Positions 37,048 to 45,633 of a stretch of 64,000 nucleotides of DNA are shown here, piece after piece. A program made the position numbers and the translations under genes. Position 1 is the stretch's first letter; each line of letters starts with the position of its first letter. The notes below the pieces were generated by a model. That model worked only from the letters and a program-made list of their open reading frames with translations. It did no database searches and was not told the DNA's origin. Where the stretch lies: positions 3,596,001 through 3,660,000 of the forward strand of contig NZ_JANADO010000001.1 in assembly GCF_024199845.1 (NCBI RefSeq), written 5' to 3'. Source of the DNA: Bradyrhizobium sp. CCGB12 (GTDB lineage Bacteria > Pseudomonadota > Alphaproteobacteria > Rhizobiales > Xanthobacteraceae).

Positions 37048-37937
37048 GACGTCGTCCGATAAAGCTCGATGGTGCGGCGAATGCCGTCCCGCAGCGAAGT
37101 CGCAGACAGGTTCGGAAACACGCGCCTGAGATCGCCCTCTCCGATATCCTCGGCGAAAGGAAGCTCGGGACCATCGATGCCGATCTTCGCATCCGGGACC
37201 ACGGCCCTCACGGCAGCCACGACGTCGTCGTTCGATACCACCTCGCCAGGCAAGTTGAAGACGTGCGCGCCGTCAGGCTCGCGCAACAATGCGGCCTCGT
37301 AGGCAGCGACCACGTCGTCGACAAACACGAGGCCTGCGGTGCTGGCATAAGGGATCACGTAGCTCTCTCCGCGCGCTGCCGCGCGACAGGCGAGCGATGG
37401 CCCTGCGGTCGAGCCGGTCTCGCGGCCGAAGCCATAGACGATGTAGGGCCGGAAGCCGACGCTGGCGATGCCGTGATCGGCCCAATAGGCTCGCGCGCTG
37501 CCCTCACAGGCCAGCTTGAAGGTGCCGTAATGGGTGATCGGACGCGGCGTCGTGGCGTCGTCGGGACCGTAGACACCGGCGCTGCTCGTGAACACAATGC
37601 GCCGGATGCCCAGCGCCTGCGCCGCATTGAAGACGTTCAGCGTTCCAACCAGATTGATCATCGCGCCGCGAACGGGATCGGCCTTACATGTCGGCGTCAG
37701 GACGCCGGCCAGATGAATGATTCCATCGCATCCCTCGGCAGCCGCGCGCACCGCTTGCGCATCGGCGATATCACCGAGACGCCAATCCACCGCAGCCGCG
37801 GCGCTTCCCACGATCGCGCTGAACAGCGCCGTACGATCGACCGGCTCAAAGATTCGAAGCTGATGCCCGCCATCGACAAGACGGCGCGTCAGCCACGCAC
37901 CAATGAAGCCACCACCGCCCGTAATCAGGATTCGCAT
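37044..37937 (-). CDS. NAD-dependent epimerase/dehydratase family protein
   Basis: A 297-residue extended SDR, related to nucleotide-sugar epimerases and to uronate or hydroxy-acid dehydrogenases. It has the ITGGGGFIG cofactor loop, DIADAQAV, FTSSAGVYG and the catalytic Tyr-x3-Lys in YGTFK. It is translationally coupled to the TIM-barrel gene. The small substrate domain would also suit a non-nucleotide sugar or cyclitol. It lies 21 bases after the IclR stop. Confidence 0.82.
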   Translation of the reverse strand: MRILITGGGGFIGAWLTRRLVDGGHQLRIFEPVDRTALFSAIVGSAAAAVDWRLGDIADAQAVRAAAEGCDGIIHLAGVLTPTCKADPVRGAMINLVGTLNVFNAAQALGIRRIVFTSSAGVYGPDDATTPRPITHYGTFKLACEGSARAYWADHGIASVGFRPYIVYGFGRETGSTAGPSLACRAAARGESYVIPYASTAGLVFVDDVVAAYEAALLREPDGAHVFNLPGEVVSNDDVVAAVRAVVPDAKIGIDGPELPFAEDIGEGDLRRVFPNLSATSLRDGIRRTIELYRTTS

Positions 37938-37958
37938 CGTACTCGGGACTCACATTGT

Positions 37959-38825
37959 TCAGGAAGCATTCGTGTCGAAGAAACTGCCGTGCGGCCGTCC
38001 GCCCTGGAGGCCAGGCGAGGCGAGTGTCGCCATCGAAAGCTCCTGCGCGGTCTGAACCAGCGCCGGCGCCAGTTCGATCATCCGCTCCTCGGTCAGGCGG
38101 ATATGCGGGCCGGCGATGACGACGGCACCGGTCACCTCCTTGGTCTTGGGATGGCGGATTGGTGCGGCGGACGCGTTCATCCAGGGCGTATAGGTTTGCA
38201 GGCAGAGGCTCACGCCACGCTTGCGGGTCTGACGCAGATATTTTTGCAAGGCGGGCCAGCTTTCCGGCGCACGTGGCCCATAGTCCTTGCGCAATCCATA
38301 GCCTTGCTTCTCGACGAGCGCGCGTGCGTCATCGTCGGAGAGACAAGACAGCCAGGCGTGACCACTCGCCGAGCAGGACAGCCGGCCAACCTGTCCCATA
38401 TCAGGGTCGTAGCGCAGCCCGGCGGGCGAACCTTGCGCCTTGGCGACCCAGACGAGTTCGCGCCCGTCGATCATGGCCAGGCGCACCAGCTCGCCGCTTT
38501 CCCGCGCCAGGCGATCGAGCAGCGGCTGGGCGAAATCGGTGATGCCGCTGCCGGCGAGGAAGGTGAAGGCAAGCGAGGCAATCTTGGCAGTGAGCTGATA
38601 GGCGCCCTGCTCGCGCTCCTGCTTGACGTAGCCGTGCTCGATCAGACTGGTCAGCACGCGATGCGTGGCGCTGCGCGGGATGTGCAGGGAATCGGCGATC
38701 TCGAACAGCAGCATGCCATGGGCGTTGGTCGCGAGCAGCTCGAGCACGCCGAGGGTGCGCTCCAGAAGGCCGCTCGGCGCCTCGCCGGATTCCGGGTTTT
38801 TCAGCATCAGGGCTTCCTGATTCAC
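37959..38825 (-). CDS. IclR-family transcriptional regulator
   Basis: A 288-residue IclR protein with N-terminal winged helix (LERTLGVLELLA; IPRSATHRVLTSLIEHGYV) and C-terminal effector domain (SGHAWLSCLSD; GVSLCLQTYTPWMNASAAPI). A GTG start at 38825 overlaps the upstream stop and has AGGAG 8 bases ahead; an ATG at 38807 with AGGAAG is also good. IclR proteins bind palindromes like those at 39929-39986, between the genes this regulator most likely controls. Confidence 0.85.
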   Translation of the reverse strand: MNQEALMLKNPESGEAPSGLLERTLGVLELLATNAHGMLLFEIADSLHIPRSATHRVLTSLIEHGYVKQEREQGAYQLTAKIASLAFTFLAGSGITDFAQPLLDRLARESGELVRLAMIDGRELVWVAKAQGSPAGLRYDPDMGQVGRLSCSASGHAWLSCLSDDDARALVEKQGYGLRKDYGPRAPESWPALQKYLRQTRKRGVSLCLQTYTPWMNASAAPIRHPKTKEVTGAVVIAGPHIRLTEERMIELAPALVQTAQELSMATLASPGLQGGRPHGSFFDTNAS

Positions 38826-39877
38826 AATTCGATCTCCTGATCAGGGCGCACTATCTGGCCGGTTTTGGCGGCTTTGTGAACTGCCATTGTGGCCCGCAGC
38901 GTCAGCGCGCCATCGCGTGCGGTAATCAGCGGCCGCTCCTCGCCGCGAACCACCCGCGCCAGGTGGTCGAGCTGGGCACGGTAAGGATCGCCACGCTCGA
39001 ACCTCAAGCTGTCACGCGTGATCGGGGAGAACCAGCTCTTGCCCGAAGCATAGTGCCAATGGTCGAGCGTCGGCAGCGCGAGCGAGCCTTCGGTGCCGCT
39101 CAGGAAATGCGTCTGCACCGCGACGGGCTGCGGCGGATAATTCGGACTCTCGCCGCTTGCAAGATCCCAGCTCCAGGGCGCGGCCGCGGTGTCGCTGAGG
39201 TTCAGCGTCACCAGCGCGCCATTGGCGAGGCGCAGCAGAACGGCGGCACTGTCCTCGACATCGAAGCCGCGGACCGCGTTGGACGCAATCGCCTGAACGG
39301 ATACGATCTCGCCGCAGAGATGGCGGATCAGGTCAATCTCGTGAATGAGGTTGATGAGCACCGGCCCGCCGCCGGGCTCGCGCCGCCAAGCCATCTCGAA
39401 ATAGCCGGCGGGCTTGTAAAAGGTATAGAGCACAGTCGCGTTGGTCAGGCGGCCGAGCGCGCCCTCGGCGATCATCGCGCGCGCGCGGCGAATGATCGGA
39501 TTGTGCCGCCGGTGATGCCCGACCAGGACAGGCAGGTTTGCACGCTCGGACGCGACCGCGATGGCCGCCGCATCCTCCAGCGTACTCGCGATCGGCTTCT
39601 CGACCAGCGGCACGATGCCGCGCGCGATGCAGGCAATGGCGAGCTCCCGATGCGTCGCATTCGGCGTGGCGATGACCGCTGCCTGCGGCTTCACCTCACG
39701 CAGCAGATCGAGTGGATCCGCATAGTAGGGAACGCCGAGGCCCTCCGCGTAAGCCCTTCCCGCAACTGAAGGTTCGGCGATTGCTGCGAGCGCACAGGAG
39801 TCCAGACCGCGCAGGGTTTCAACATGGGCCCGGCCGATCGCGCCAGCGCCGAACACTGCCACCGCGACCTCAGACAT
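38822..39877 (-). CDS. Gfo/Idh/MocA-family oxidoreductase
   Basis: A 351-residue NAD(P)-dependent dehydrogenase of the glucose-fructose oxidoreductase / inositol dehydrogenase family. It has an N-terminal Rossmann loop (FGAGAIG), IATPNATH, and the catalytic Lys in VEKPIAS, with the C-terminal sheet domain. Substrates are usually sugars, cyclitols or their derivatives. GGGAGGG precedes the chosen ATG at 39877. It is the first gene of the leftward set, divergent from the Liv-type operon across a palindrome-rich region. Confidence 0.85.
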   Translation of the reverse strand: MSEVAVAVFGAGAIGRAHVETLRGLDSCALAAIAEPSVAGRAYAEGLGVPYYADPLDLLREVKPQAAVIATPNATHRELAIACIARGIVPLVEKPIASTLEDAAAIAVASERANLPVLVGHHRRHNPIIRRARAMIAEGALGRLTNATVLYTFYKPAGYFEMAWRREPGGGPVLINLIHEIDLIRHLCGEIVSVQAIASNAVRGFDVEDSAAVLLRLANGALVTLNLSDTAAAPWSWDLASGESPNYPPQPVAVQTHFLSGTEGSLALPTLDHWHYASGKSWFSPITRDSLRFERGDPYRAQLDHLARVVRGEERPLITARDGALTLRATMAVHKAAKTGQIVRPDQEIEL

Positions 39878-39928
39878 TCCACGCCCTCCCATCACTGGCT
39901 TTGCTTCGGACCGGTTTCTAGCACGCGC

Positions 39929-39986
39929 ATTCCAAAATTGGAATTGGATTCCAATTTTCAATTTTGGATATTGGAATTCAATTCCA
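39929..39986. promoter_or_regulatory. palindrome array, candidate IclR operators
   Basis: Three overlapping or adjacent perfect inverted repeats: ATTCCAA-aa-TTGGAAT (39929-39944), TTGGAAT-tgg-ATTCCAA (39938-39954) and TGGAATT-c-AATTCCA (39972-39986). The third fits the TGGAA-n5-TTCCA layout of IclR-family operators. Also TCCAAAATTG (39931-39940) is the reverse complement of CAATTTTGGA (39959-39968). The block is AT-rich and lies between the divergent oxidoreductase and transporter genes. Binding by the IclR protein at 37959-38825 is inferred. Confidence 0.65.
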
Positions 39987-40066
39987 GTCGTGTTAGGGCC
40001 TTCGGCAAGAGCCGCATGTACGGCCGACCGGCAATGACTGGTTTTTGGGAAAGGGGAGGATCGAAA

Positions 40067-41326
40067 ATGACTGAAAAGAAGACGCTCGCAACGACCGGGT
40101 TACGTATCGGCCGACGCGGATTGCTGTTGGGCGCCACATCGCTCGCCGCATCGCGCCTCGGCATGCCCTATATCGGCAATGCCGCCGCCGCCGAGCCGAT
40201 CAAGATCGGCATGATCTGGGCCAAGACCGGCTCGATCGTCGATCAAGCGGAATATCTCGCCCAGGGCGGCATGCTCGCGCTGGAACAACGCAACAACACG
40301 CTGCTGGGACGGCCTGCGGAGATCGTCTGGCTGGACGAGCCCAATCCGCAGGGCGCCCAGCAGAGCGCGGAGCGCTTGGTCGGCGAGCAGAAGGTCGTCG
40401 GCATGGTCGGCGGCGCGCTGTCCTCATTCGCACTTGCGATCTCGTCGGTCGCCAAGAAGGCCAAGATTCCTTACGTCGCCGCGAATGCCGCCACCGGCGA
40501 CCTCACCGGCAAGTCCTGCAACAAGTATACGTTCCGCCTCCAGCCGCCCGTTGACGTGCATGCCCGCGTCCTCGCGCCCTATTGCGCGTCGATCGGCAAG
40601 AAGTGGTACCTGCTGACCGCGTCCTATGCCTTCGGCCAGGACATCAAGCGCTCTTTCACCGACTACATCACCGCCAATGGCGGCACGGTGGTCGGCGCCG
40701 ACGAAGTCCCGGTCGGTACACCGGATTATTCGTCGTTCATCCTGAAGATTCGCGCTGCGAAGCCCGACGTCGTGATCGGCGGCATTGCCGCCAGCGACCT
40801 CACGACGTTCCTCAAGCAGTGGAACGAACTCGGCATGAAGGGCAAGATTCCTTTTGCGGAGATCGCGGTCGGCAATACCGACTTGTGGGGCGTGGGACCC
40901 GAAGCTGCCGACGGCCTGTTCACTCTTAGCTGGTGGTACAAAAACCCCAGCAACACGCCCGAGGAACAGGCGATGGCGGCGGCCTATGAGAAGAAGTACA
41001 ACAGGCCGGCCGCCGACAAGGCCTGGATGGGCTGGCTCGGCATGAAGAGCCTGCTCGATTCCATCGAGATGGCGAAATCGACCGACCCGGGCGCCATCGT
41101 CCAGGCGCTCGAGAACTGGAAGTACCACCGCGGCGACATCGATCTCGCTTACCGGGATTTTGATCACCAGATGATCAGCCGCCTCCTGGTTGCCGGCATC
41201 CATCCGAAGATCACCGACAAGTGGGACTATTTCGACGTCAAGGCCGAACTGCCGAAGACGCCGGACGATATCGCCAAGGCCTTTGGTACGAAGGCCGATA
41301 GCGCCTGCAAGATGGACACGCTCTGA
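40067..41326 (+). CDS. ABC transporter substrate-binding protein, branched-chain amino acid type (LivK-like)
   Basis: A 419-residue periplasmic binding protein of the Leu/Ile/Val-binding superfamily. It carries a twin-arginine style leader (IGRRGLLLGATSLAAS) ending near AAAAE, then IKIGMIWAKTGSI. Alphaproteobacterial members often carry hydroxy-aromatic or other organic acids rather than amino acids. GGGGAGGA precedes the ATG at 40067. It is the first gene of a nine-gene rightward set (transporter, AroE-like, two flavoproteins, NIPSNAP, TIM barrel, SDR), just beside the palindrome array. Confidence 0.88.
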   Translation: MTEKKTLATTGLRIGRRGLLLGATSLAASRLGMPYIGNAAAAEPIKIGMIWAKTGSIVDQAEYLAQGGMLALEQRNNTLLGRPAEIVWLDEPNPQGAQQSAERLVGEQKVVGMVGGALSSFALAISSVAKKAKIPYVAANAATGDLTGKSCNKYTFRLQPPVDVHARVLAPYCASIGKKWYLLTASYAFGQDIKRSFTDYITANGGTVVGADEVPVGTPDYSSFILKIRAAKPDVVIGGIAASDLTTFLKQWNELGMKGKIPFAEIAVGNTDLWGVGPEAADGLFTLSWWYKNPSNTPEEQAMAAAYEKKYNRPAADKAWMGWLGMKSLLDSIEMAKSTDPGAIVQALENWKYHRGDIDLAYRDFDHQMISRLLVAGIHPKITDKWDYFDVKAELPKTPDDIAKAFGTKADSACKMDTL

Positions 41327-41404
41327 CGTCGTTTCAAAGCCTCGCGCGGTGTCGCGGCCGATGGCTGCTGCATCGTGCGAGGCGACCCAACAACGGATGA
41401 CGCC

Positions 41405-42274
41405 ATGCTCGATATGATCCTGTCGCAAGCCGTCAATGGCCTGGTGCTGGGCTTTCTCTACGTGCTGATCGCAATCGGCCTGTCGATCATCTTCGGGATG
41501 CTCGGCATCGTCAATTTCGCCCATGGCGCCTTCTTCGCGATCGGAGCCTATCTCGCCTATGCTCTTAACAAGGAATTCGGCTGGTGGGCCGCGCTCGCGG
41601 CTCCCCTCCTCACCGGCCTGATCGGCGTGGTCGTCGAGATGGTCCTGATCCGGCATCTCTACGGCAAGGAGCCGCTGCTCGGACTGATCCTGACCTTCGC
41701 CCTCGCGCTGTTAGCAGAGGCGGTGTTGCGGCTGGTCTTCGGCGGCGCTCCCGTGCCATTCGCCGCGCCGAAGTTCCTCGCAGGCTTTGTCGAATATGGT
41801 CCTATCCTGATCACGAAGTACCGGATGTTCGTGCTGGCCACAACGGTCCTCGTACTCGTGCTGTTCTGGGCGTTTCTCGCCTACACGCCTTACGGCCGGA
41901 TCATCCGCGCCGGATCGCGCGATCCGGAGATGGTCGGCCTGCTCGGCATCAACCTGCCTATCGTCTTCACCGGTGTATTCAGCATCGGCTGTCTGCTCGC
42001 CGGCCTCGGCGGACTGCTGGCGGCGCCGCTCTGGACCATCACGCCGTCGATGGCCGCCGGCGCTATCATGCCCGCCTTCGTGATCGTGACCATCGGCGGT
42101 CTCGGCTCGTTCCTCGGCGCCATCGTCGCCGGCCTCCTGGTCGGCATCACCACGGCCATGACCATCCAGTTCCAGCCGGAATGGTCGGGAGCCGCCATGT
42201 ACATCCTGATGGCTGCCATCCTCTTGATCCGCCCGCGCGGGCTGTTCGGTGAACGCTGGGAGAGGTTCGAGTGA
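41405..42274 (+). CDS. livH: branched-chain amino acid type ABC transporter permease LivH
   Basis: A 289-residue inner-membrane permease with about eight membrane segments and the LivH hallmarks VNGLVLGFLYVLIAIGLSII, GIVNFAHGAFFAIGAY and TIGGLGSFLGAIVAG. It pairs with the LivM part of the downstream fusion protein. Start at 41405 (MLDMILSQAVNG) is the family N-terminus. The stop overlaps the next start (ATGA at 42271). Confidence 0.92.
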   Translation: MLDMILSQAVNGLVLGFLYVLIAIGLSIIFGMLGIVNFAHGAFFAIGAYLAYALNKEFGWWAALAAPLLTGLIGVVVEMVLIRHLYGKEPLLGLILTFALALLAEAVLRLVFGGAPVPFAAPKFLAGFVEYGPILITKYRMFVLATTVLVLVLFWAFLAYTPYGRIIRAGSRDPEMVGLLGINLPIVFTGVFSIGCLLAGLGGLLAAPLWTITPSMAAGAIMPAFVIVTIGGLGSFLGAIVAGLLVGITTAMTIQFQPEWSGAAMYILMAAILLIRPRGLFGERWERFE

Positions 42275-44802
42275 CATATCTGTCTGCGCTACGTCATCCG
42301 GCGTTCGTCGCCGCCCTCGTCCTTGCGGCGCTGACCGCGCTCTGGTCGCTGCTCGGCTCGCCGATCTCGCTGATCACACAGATCGCAATCTACACCCTCT
42401 ATGGTGCCGGCGTGAACCTGCTCGTCGGCTACACCGGCCTCGTGCCGTTCGGCGCGTCGGTGTTCTTCGGCTGCGCGAGCTATGCGGCAGCCTTCTTCGT
42501 CCTGGGACGCTACGGCAACGACCTCGTCTCGCTGCTGTTCGCAACGGCATTCTCGGCCCTGCTCGCGCTCGCGATTGGGGCAATCATCCTGCGCCGCAAG
42601 GGCCTGTATTTTTCGCTGCTCACCCTCGCCTTCTCCCAGATTGCTTTCGAGATCGCGTTCAAATGGACGGCCGTGACCGGCGGCGAGAACGGCCTGCAGA
42701 GCGTTCAGCGCACAAGCTTCACCAGCGCGTGGTCGTTTCACGTCTTCGTGGTGGCGGTCACCGTGGCCTGTATCTGGCTGCTGTGGCGGATCGCGCATTC
42801 CCCCTTTGGCCGCGTCTTGCAGGCGATCCGCGATAATGAACAGCGCGCGAGCAGTCTCGGCTATGACGTCCACCGCTTCCGTCACGGCGCATTGATCCTG
42901 ACCGGCACCTTCGTCGGCTTCGGCGGCGCATTGCTGACCCTGATGCTGGAGGGCGTCTACGCCAACAATCTGAGCTGGCAACACGCCGGCGATTCCCTGC
43001 TGATGACCGTGCTCGGCGGCGTTCACCACGCCCTAGGGCCGCTGTGGGGAGCCATCGCCTTCATCCTGCTCGAAGACCGCCTGTCGGCCATCACCGAGAA
43101 CTGGTGGCTGGTGTTCGCGCCGATCCTGATGCTGTTCGCACTAACCTCCCCCGAGGGCATGCAGGGTCTCTGGCAGCGGCTGTTCGGCCGGCAGCGCTGG
43201 ACGCTCGTGCGCCCCGATATCCCGCCGCGCCCTGCCGTCATCGCCCCGTTTGCCAGCAGCGCGGCAGGGTTCGAGCGCGGCAAGCTGTTGCTTCAGACGC
43301 TCGGGCTGAGCAAGAATTTCGGCAGCCTGGTGACAGCCAAGAGCATCGACCTCGAGGTCCGCAGCGGCGTGCTTCACAGCATCATCGGACCGAACGGCGC
43401 CGGCAAGACGACGTTCTTCAACATGCTATCCGGCGCGCTCAAGCCCAGCGGCGGGCGCATCGTGTTCGATGGCACCGAGGTGACCCAACTGCCGATGCAT
43501 GCGCGTGCCCGCCTCGGCATCGGACGCTCGTTCCAGATCCTGTCGATCTTCCCGAACCTGACCGTCTTCGAGAATGTCCGCGTGGCAGTGCAGGCCCAGC
43601 GCAAGGGATCGGGCCGGTTGCTCGCCGATGCCTATGCCCTGGACGCAATCAACGCCCGGACATGGTCCATCCTTGATGCCGTCGGTCTTGCCGACGTTGC
43701 AGCCGAGCAATGCGTCAATCTTCCGCACGGCGCCAAACGGCTGCTCGAGATCGGGATCACGCTTGCGATCGATTCCAAGCTGCTGTTGCTCGACGAGCCG
43801 CTGGCGGGGCTTGCGGAGGCCGACCGCGTCATCGTCGCCGACCTGATCAAAAAGCTCGCGCAGACCCACGGCGTGCTGCTGATCGAGCATGACATCGACC
43901 GCGTGCTCGCGATCTCCGACCGCATCTCGGTGCTGCACCAGGGACGCATGATCGCGGACGGCAAGCCTTCGGAAATCGCCGCCAATCCCGACGTCATCGC
44001 GGCGTATCTCGGAGCTGCCAAGGACGGCGCGCAGGCCGCGCCTCCGGCGATCGAGCGCATCGCGCATGCCCGCGCCGCGGTCCTACTCGAGGCTAACCGC
44101 GTCTCCGCGGGCTACGGCGGCAGCACGGTGCTCGAAGGCGTTGACCTCACCGTGCACGCTGGCGAAGCCGTCGCCCTGCTCGGCCGCAATGGCGTCGGCA
44201 AGACAACGCTGCTCCGCAGCCTCTGCGGGACGCTGACCATCAGCAACGGCGATATCGTCTTAGAAGGCAGGCCGCTTGCACGCCTCAAGCCCTATGAGAT
44301 CAACCGGCTCGGCATCTCGCTGGTGCCGGAGGGACGCAGACTGTTCCCCAACCTCACCGTCATCGAAAACCTGCAGCTCGCGGCGCGCCCGGGCGGCCTC
44401 GGACTGGATGCGGTGTTCGAGCTGTTTCCGCGCCTGCGCGAACGTCGTTCCGCCAAGGCCGAAAGCCTGTCAGGCGGCGAACGCCAGATGGTCGCGATCG
44501 CGCGTGCGCTGATGGTTCCGAGCAAGCTGATCCTGCTCGATGAGCCCTTCGAAGGCCTTGCGCCGGCCGTGGTCAAGGAGGTCATGGATGCGCTCATCAA
44601 GCTGCGCGGCAAGGTGGCCATGGTCATTGTCGAGCATCATGCGGAGCTCGTCCTTCCCATCGTCGATCGCGCCTATGTCCTGGTGAACGGCCAGATCTCC
44701 TTCAGCGGCGACGCGATGATCCTCGAACGCGATCACGAATTGCAGGCCCGGCTGCTTGGCGTCGTCCAGACCGAATCAGCTCAGGCCCGCGGAGCGGCTT
44801 AA
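42271..44802 (+). CDS. LivM-LivG-LivF triple fusion: permease plus two ATPase domains of a Liv-type ABC transporter
   Basis: An 843-residue single frame joining three subunits normally encoded separately. Residues 1 to about 310 are LivM (NLLVGYTGLVPFGASVFFG; ILRRKGLYFSLLTLAF; EAA-like loop near NEQRASSLGYD). About 345-590 is LivG, with Walker A GPNGAGKTT (near 372), LPHGAKRLLEI signature and LLLLDEPLAGL. About 608-835 is LivF, with GRNGVGKTT (near 636), LSGGERQMVAIARA and LILLDEPFEGL. All motifs look functional. The fusion fixes one permease to both ATPases, so complete transporters need only this protein, LivH and the binding protein. No frameshift is needed to read it. Confidence 0.9.
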   Translation: MTYLSALRHPAFVAALVLAALTALWSLLGSPISLITQIAIYTLYGAGVNLLVGYTGLVPFGASVFFGCASYAAAFFVLGRYGNDLVSLLFATAFSALLALAIGAIILRRKGLYFSLLTLAFSQIAFEIAFKWTAVTGGENGLQSVQRTSFTSAWSFHVFVVAVTVACIWLLWRIAHSPFGRVLQAIRDNEQRASSLGYDVHRFRHGALILTGTFVGFGGALLTLMLEGVYANNLSWQHAGDSLLMTVLGGVHHALGPLWGAIAFILLEDRLSAITENWWLVFAPILMLFALTSPEGMQGLWQRLFGRQRWTLVRPDIPPRPAVIAPFASSAAGFERGKLLLQTLGLSKNFGSLVTAKSIDLEVRSGVLHSIIGPNGAGKTTFFNMLSGALKPSGGRIVFDGTEVTQLPMHARARLGIGRSFQILSIFPNLTVFENVRVAVQAQRKGSGRLLADAYALDAINARTWSILDAVGLADVAAEQCVNLPHGAKRLLEIGITLAIDSKLLLLDEPLAGLAEADRVIVADLIKKLAQTHGVLLIEHDIDRVLAISDRISVLHQGRMIADGKPSEIAANPDVIAAYLGAAKDGAQAAPPAIERIAHARAAVLLEANRVSAGYGGSTVLEGVDLTVHAGEAVALLGRNGVGKTTLLRSLCGTLTISNGDIVLEGRPLARLKPYEINRLGISLVPEGRRLFPNLTVIENLQLAARPGGLGLDAVFELFPRLRERRSAKAESLSGGERQMVAIARALMVPSKLILLDEPFEGLAPAVVKEVMDALIKLRGKVAMVIVEHHAELVLPIVDRAYVLVNGQISFSGDAMILERDHELQARLLGVVQTESAQARGAA

Positions 44803-44818
44803 CAACAAGAGAAAAAAG

Positions 44819-45628
44819 ATGATCAGCCTGAACCTGACCGGGGCAACCCGCCTCAACATCATTGTCGGTGACCCCATCGCACAGGTGAAGTCGCCCGGCG
44901 GCGTCACCAAGGCTTTCGTCGATCGCGGCTATGACGGAATTCTCGTTCCCGTTCAGGTCGACGGAGTCCATCTGAAGGGCCTTCTGACCGCTGCAACGGA
45001 GATCCGCAATCTAGACGGCATCATCGTGACGGTCCCGCACAAATTCGCCTGCTTCGAGTTCTGTGCCAGCTCTACCGAACGATCCCGCCTGCTCGGGTCC
45101 GTCAACATCATGCGCCGACGGCCCGAAGGCGGCTGGCATGGCGACATCGTCGACGGGCTCGGCTTCGTCGGCGCGGTGCGCGCCAATGGCGGCGATCCCT
45201 CCAGCAAGCGCGCGCTGCTGGTCGGCGCTGGCGGTGCCGGTTCGGCCATCGCCATGGCGCTGGTCGAGGCCGGGGTTCGCTCGCTCGCGATTCACGACAA
45301 CGACATCACCCGCCGCGACCAGTTGATCGCGAAGCTGGCGACCCTGCGCCGCGCCGAGATCCATGCCGGCTCGGCAGATCCGTCCGCTTTTGATCTCGTC
45401 GCCAACGCAACGCCGCTTGGCATGAAAGCCGGCGATCCGCTGCCGGTCGACGTCTCGAAGCTCAATCCCGGCACGTTCGTCGGCTGCGTCATCACCAGCC
45501 CCGCGGTCTCCCCGCTTGTCGCGGCGGCGCGAGGTCTGGGGTGTCCAACCTCGACCGGCACCGACATGTACAATGCACTGCAGAGCTCGATGATCGACTT
45601 CCTGCTTGTACGCGACGGATCGAGTTGA
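44819..45628 (+). CDS. shikimate/quinate dehydrogenase family protein (AroE-like)
   Basis: A 269-residue protein with AroE architecture: an N-terminal substrate domain (GDPIAQVKSPG; catalytic Lys75 in TVPHK) and a C-terminal Rossmann domain (LVGAGGAGSA; NATPLGM). The usual Asn-Thr-Asp-Gly substrate motif reads IVDG here, so Asn is missing while the catalytic Asp stays, pointing to a paralogue with shifted specificity rather than the housekeeping enzyme. It sits 16 bases after the transporter fusion. Oxidation of an imported hydroaromatic or cyclitol-like acid is inferred. Confidence 0.85.
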   Translation: MISLNLTGATRLNIIVGDPIAQVKSPGGVTKAFVDRGYDGILVPVQVDGVHLKGLLTAATEIRNLDGIIVTVPHKFACFEFCASSTERSRLLGSVNIMRRRPEGGWHGDIVDGLGFVGAVRANGGDPSSKRALLVGAGGAGSAIAMALVEAGVRSLAIHDNDITRRDQLIAKLATLRRAEIHAGSADPSAFDLVANATPLGMKAGDPLPVDVSKLNPGTFVGCVITSPAVSPLVAAARGLGCPTSTGTDMYNALQSSMIDFLLVRDGSS

Positions 45629-45633
45629 GCGCC

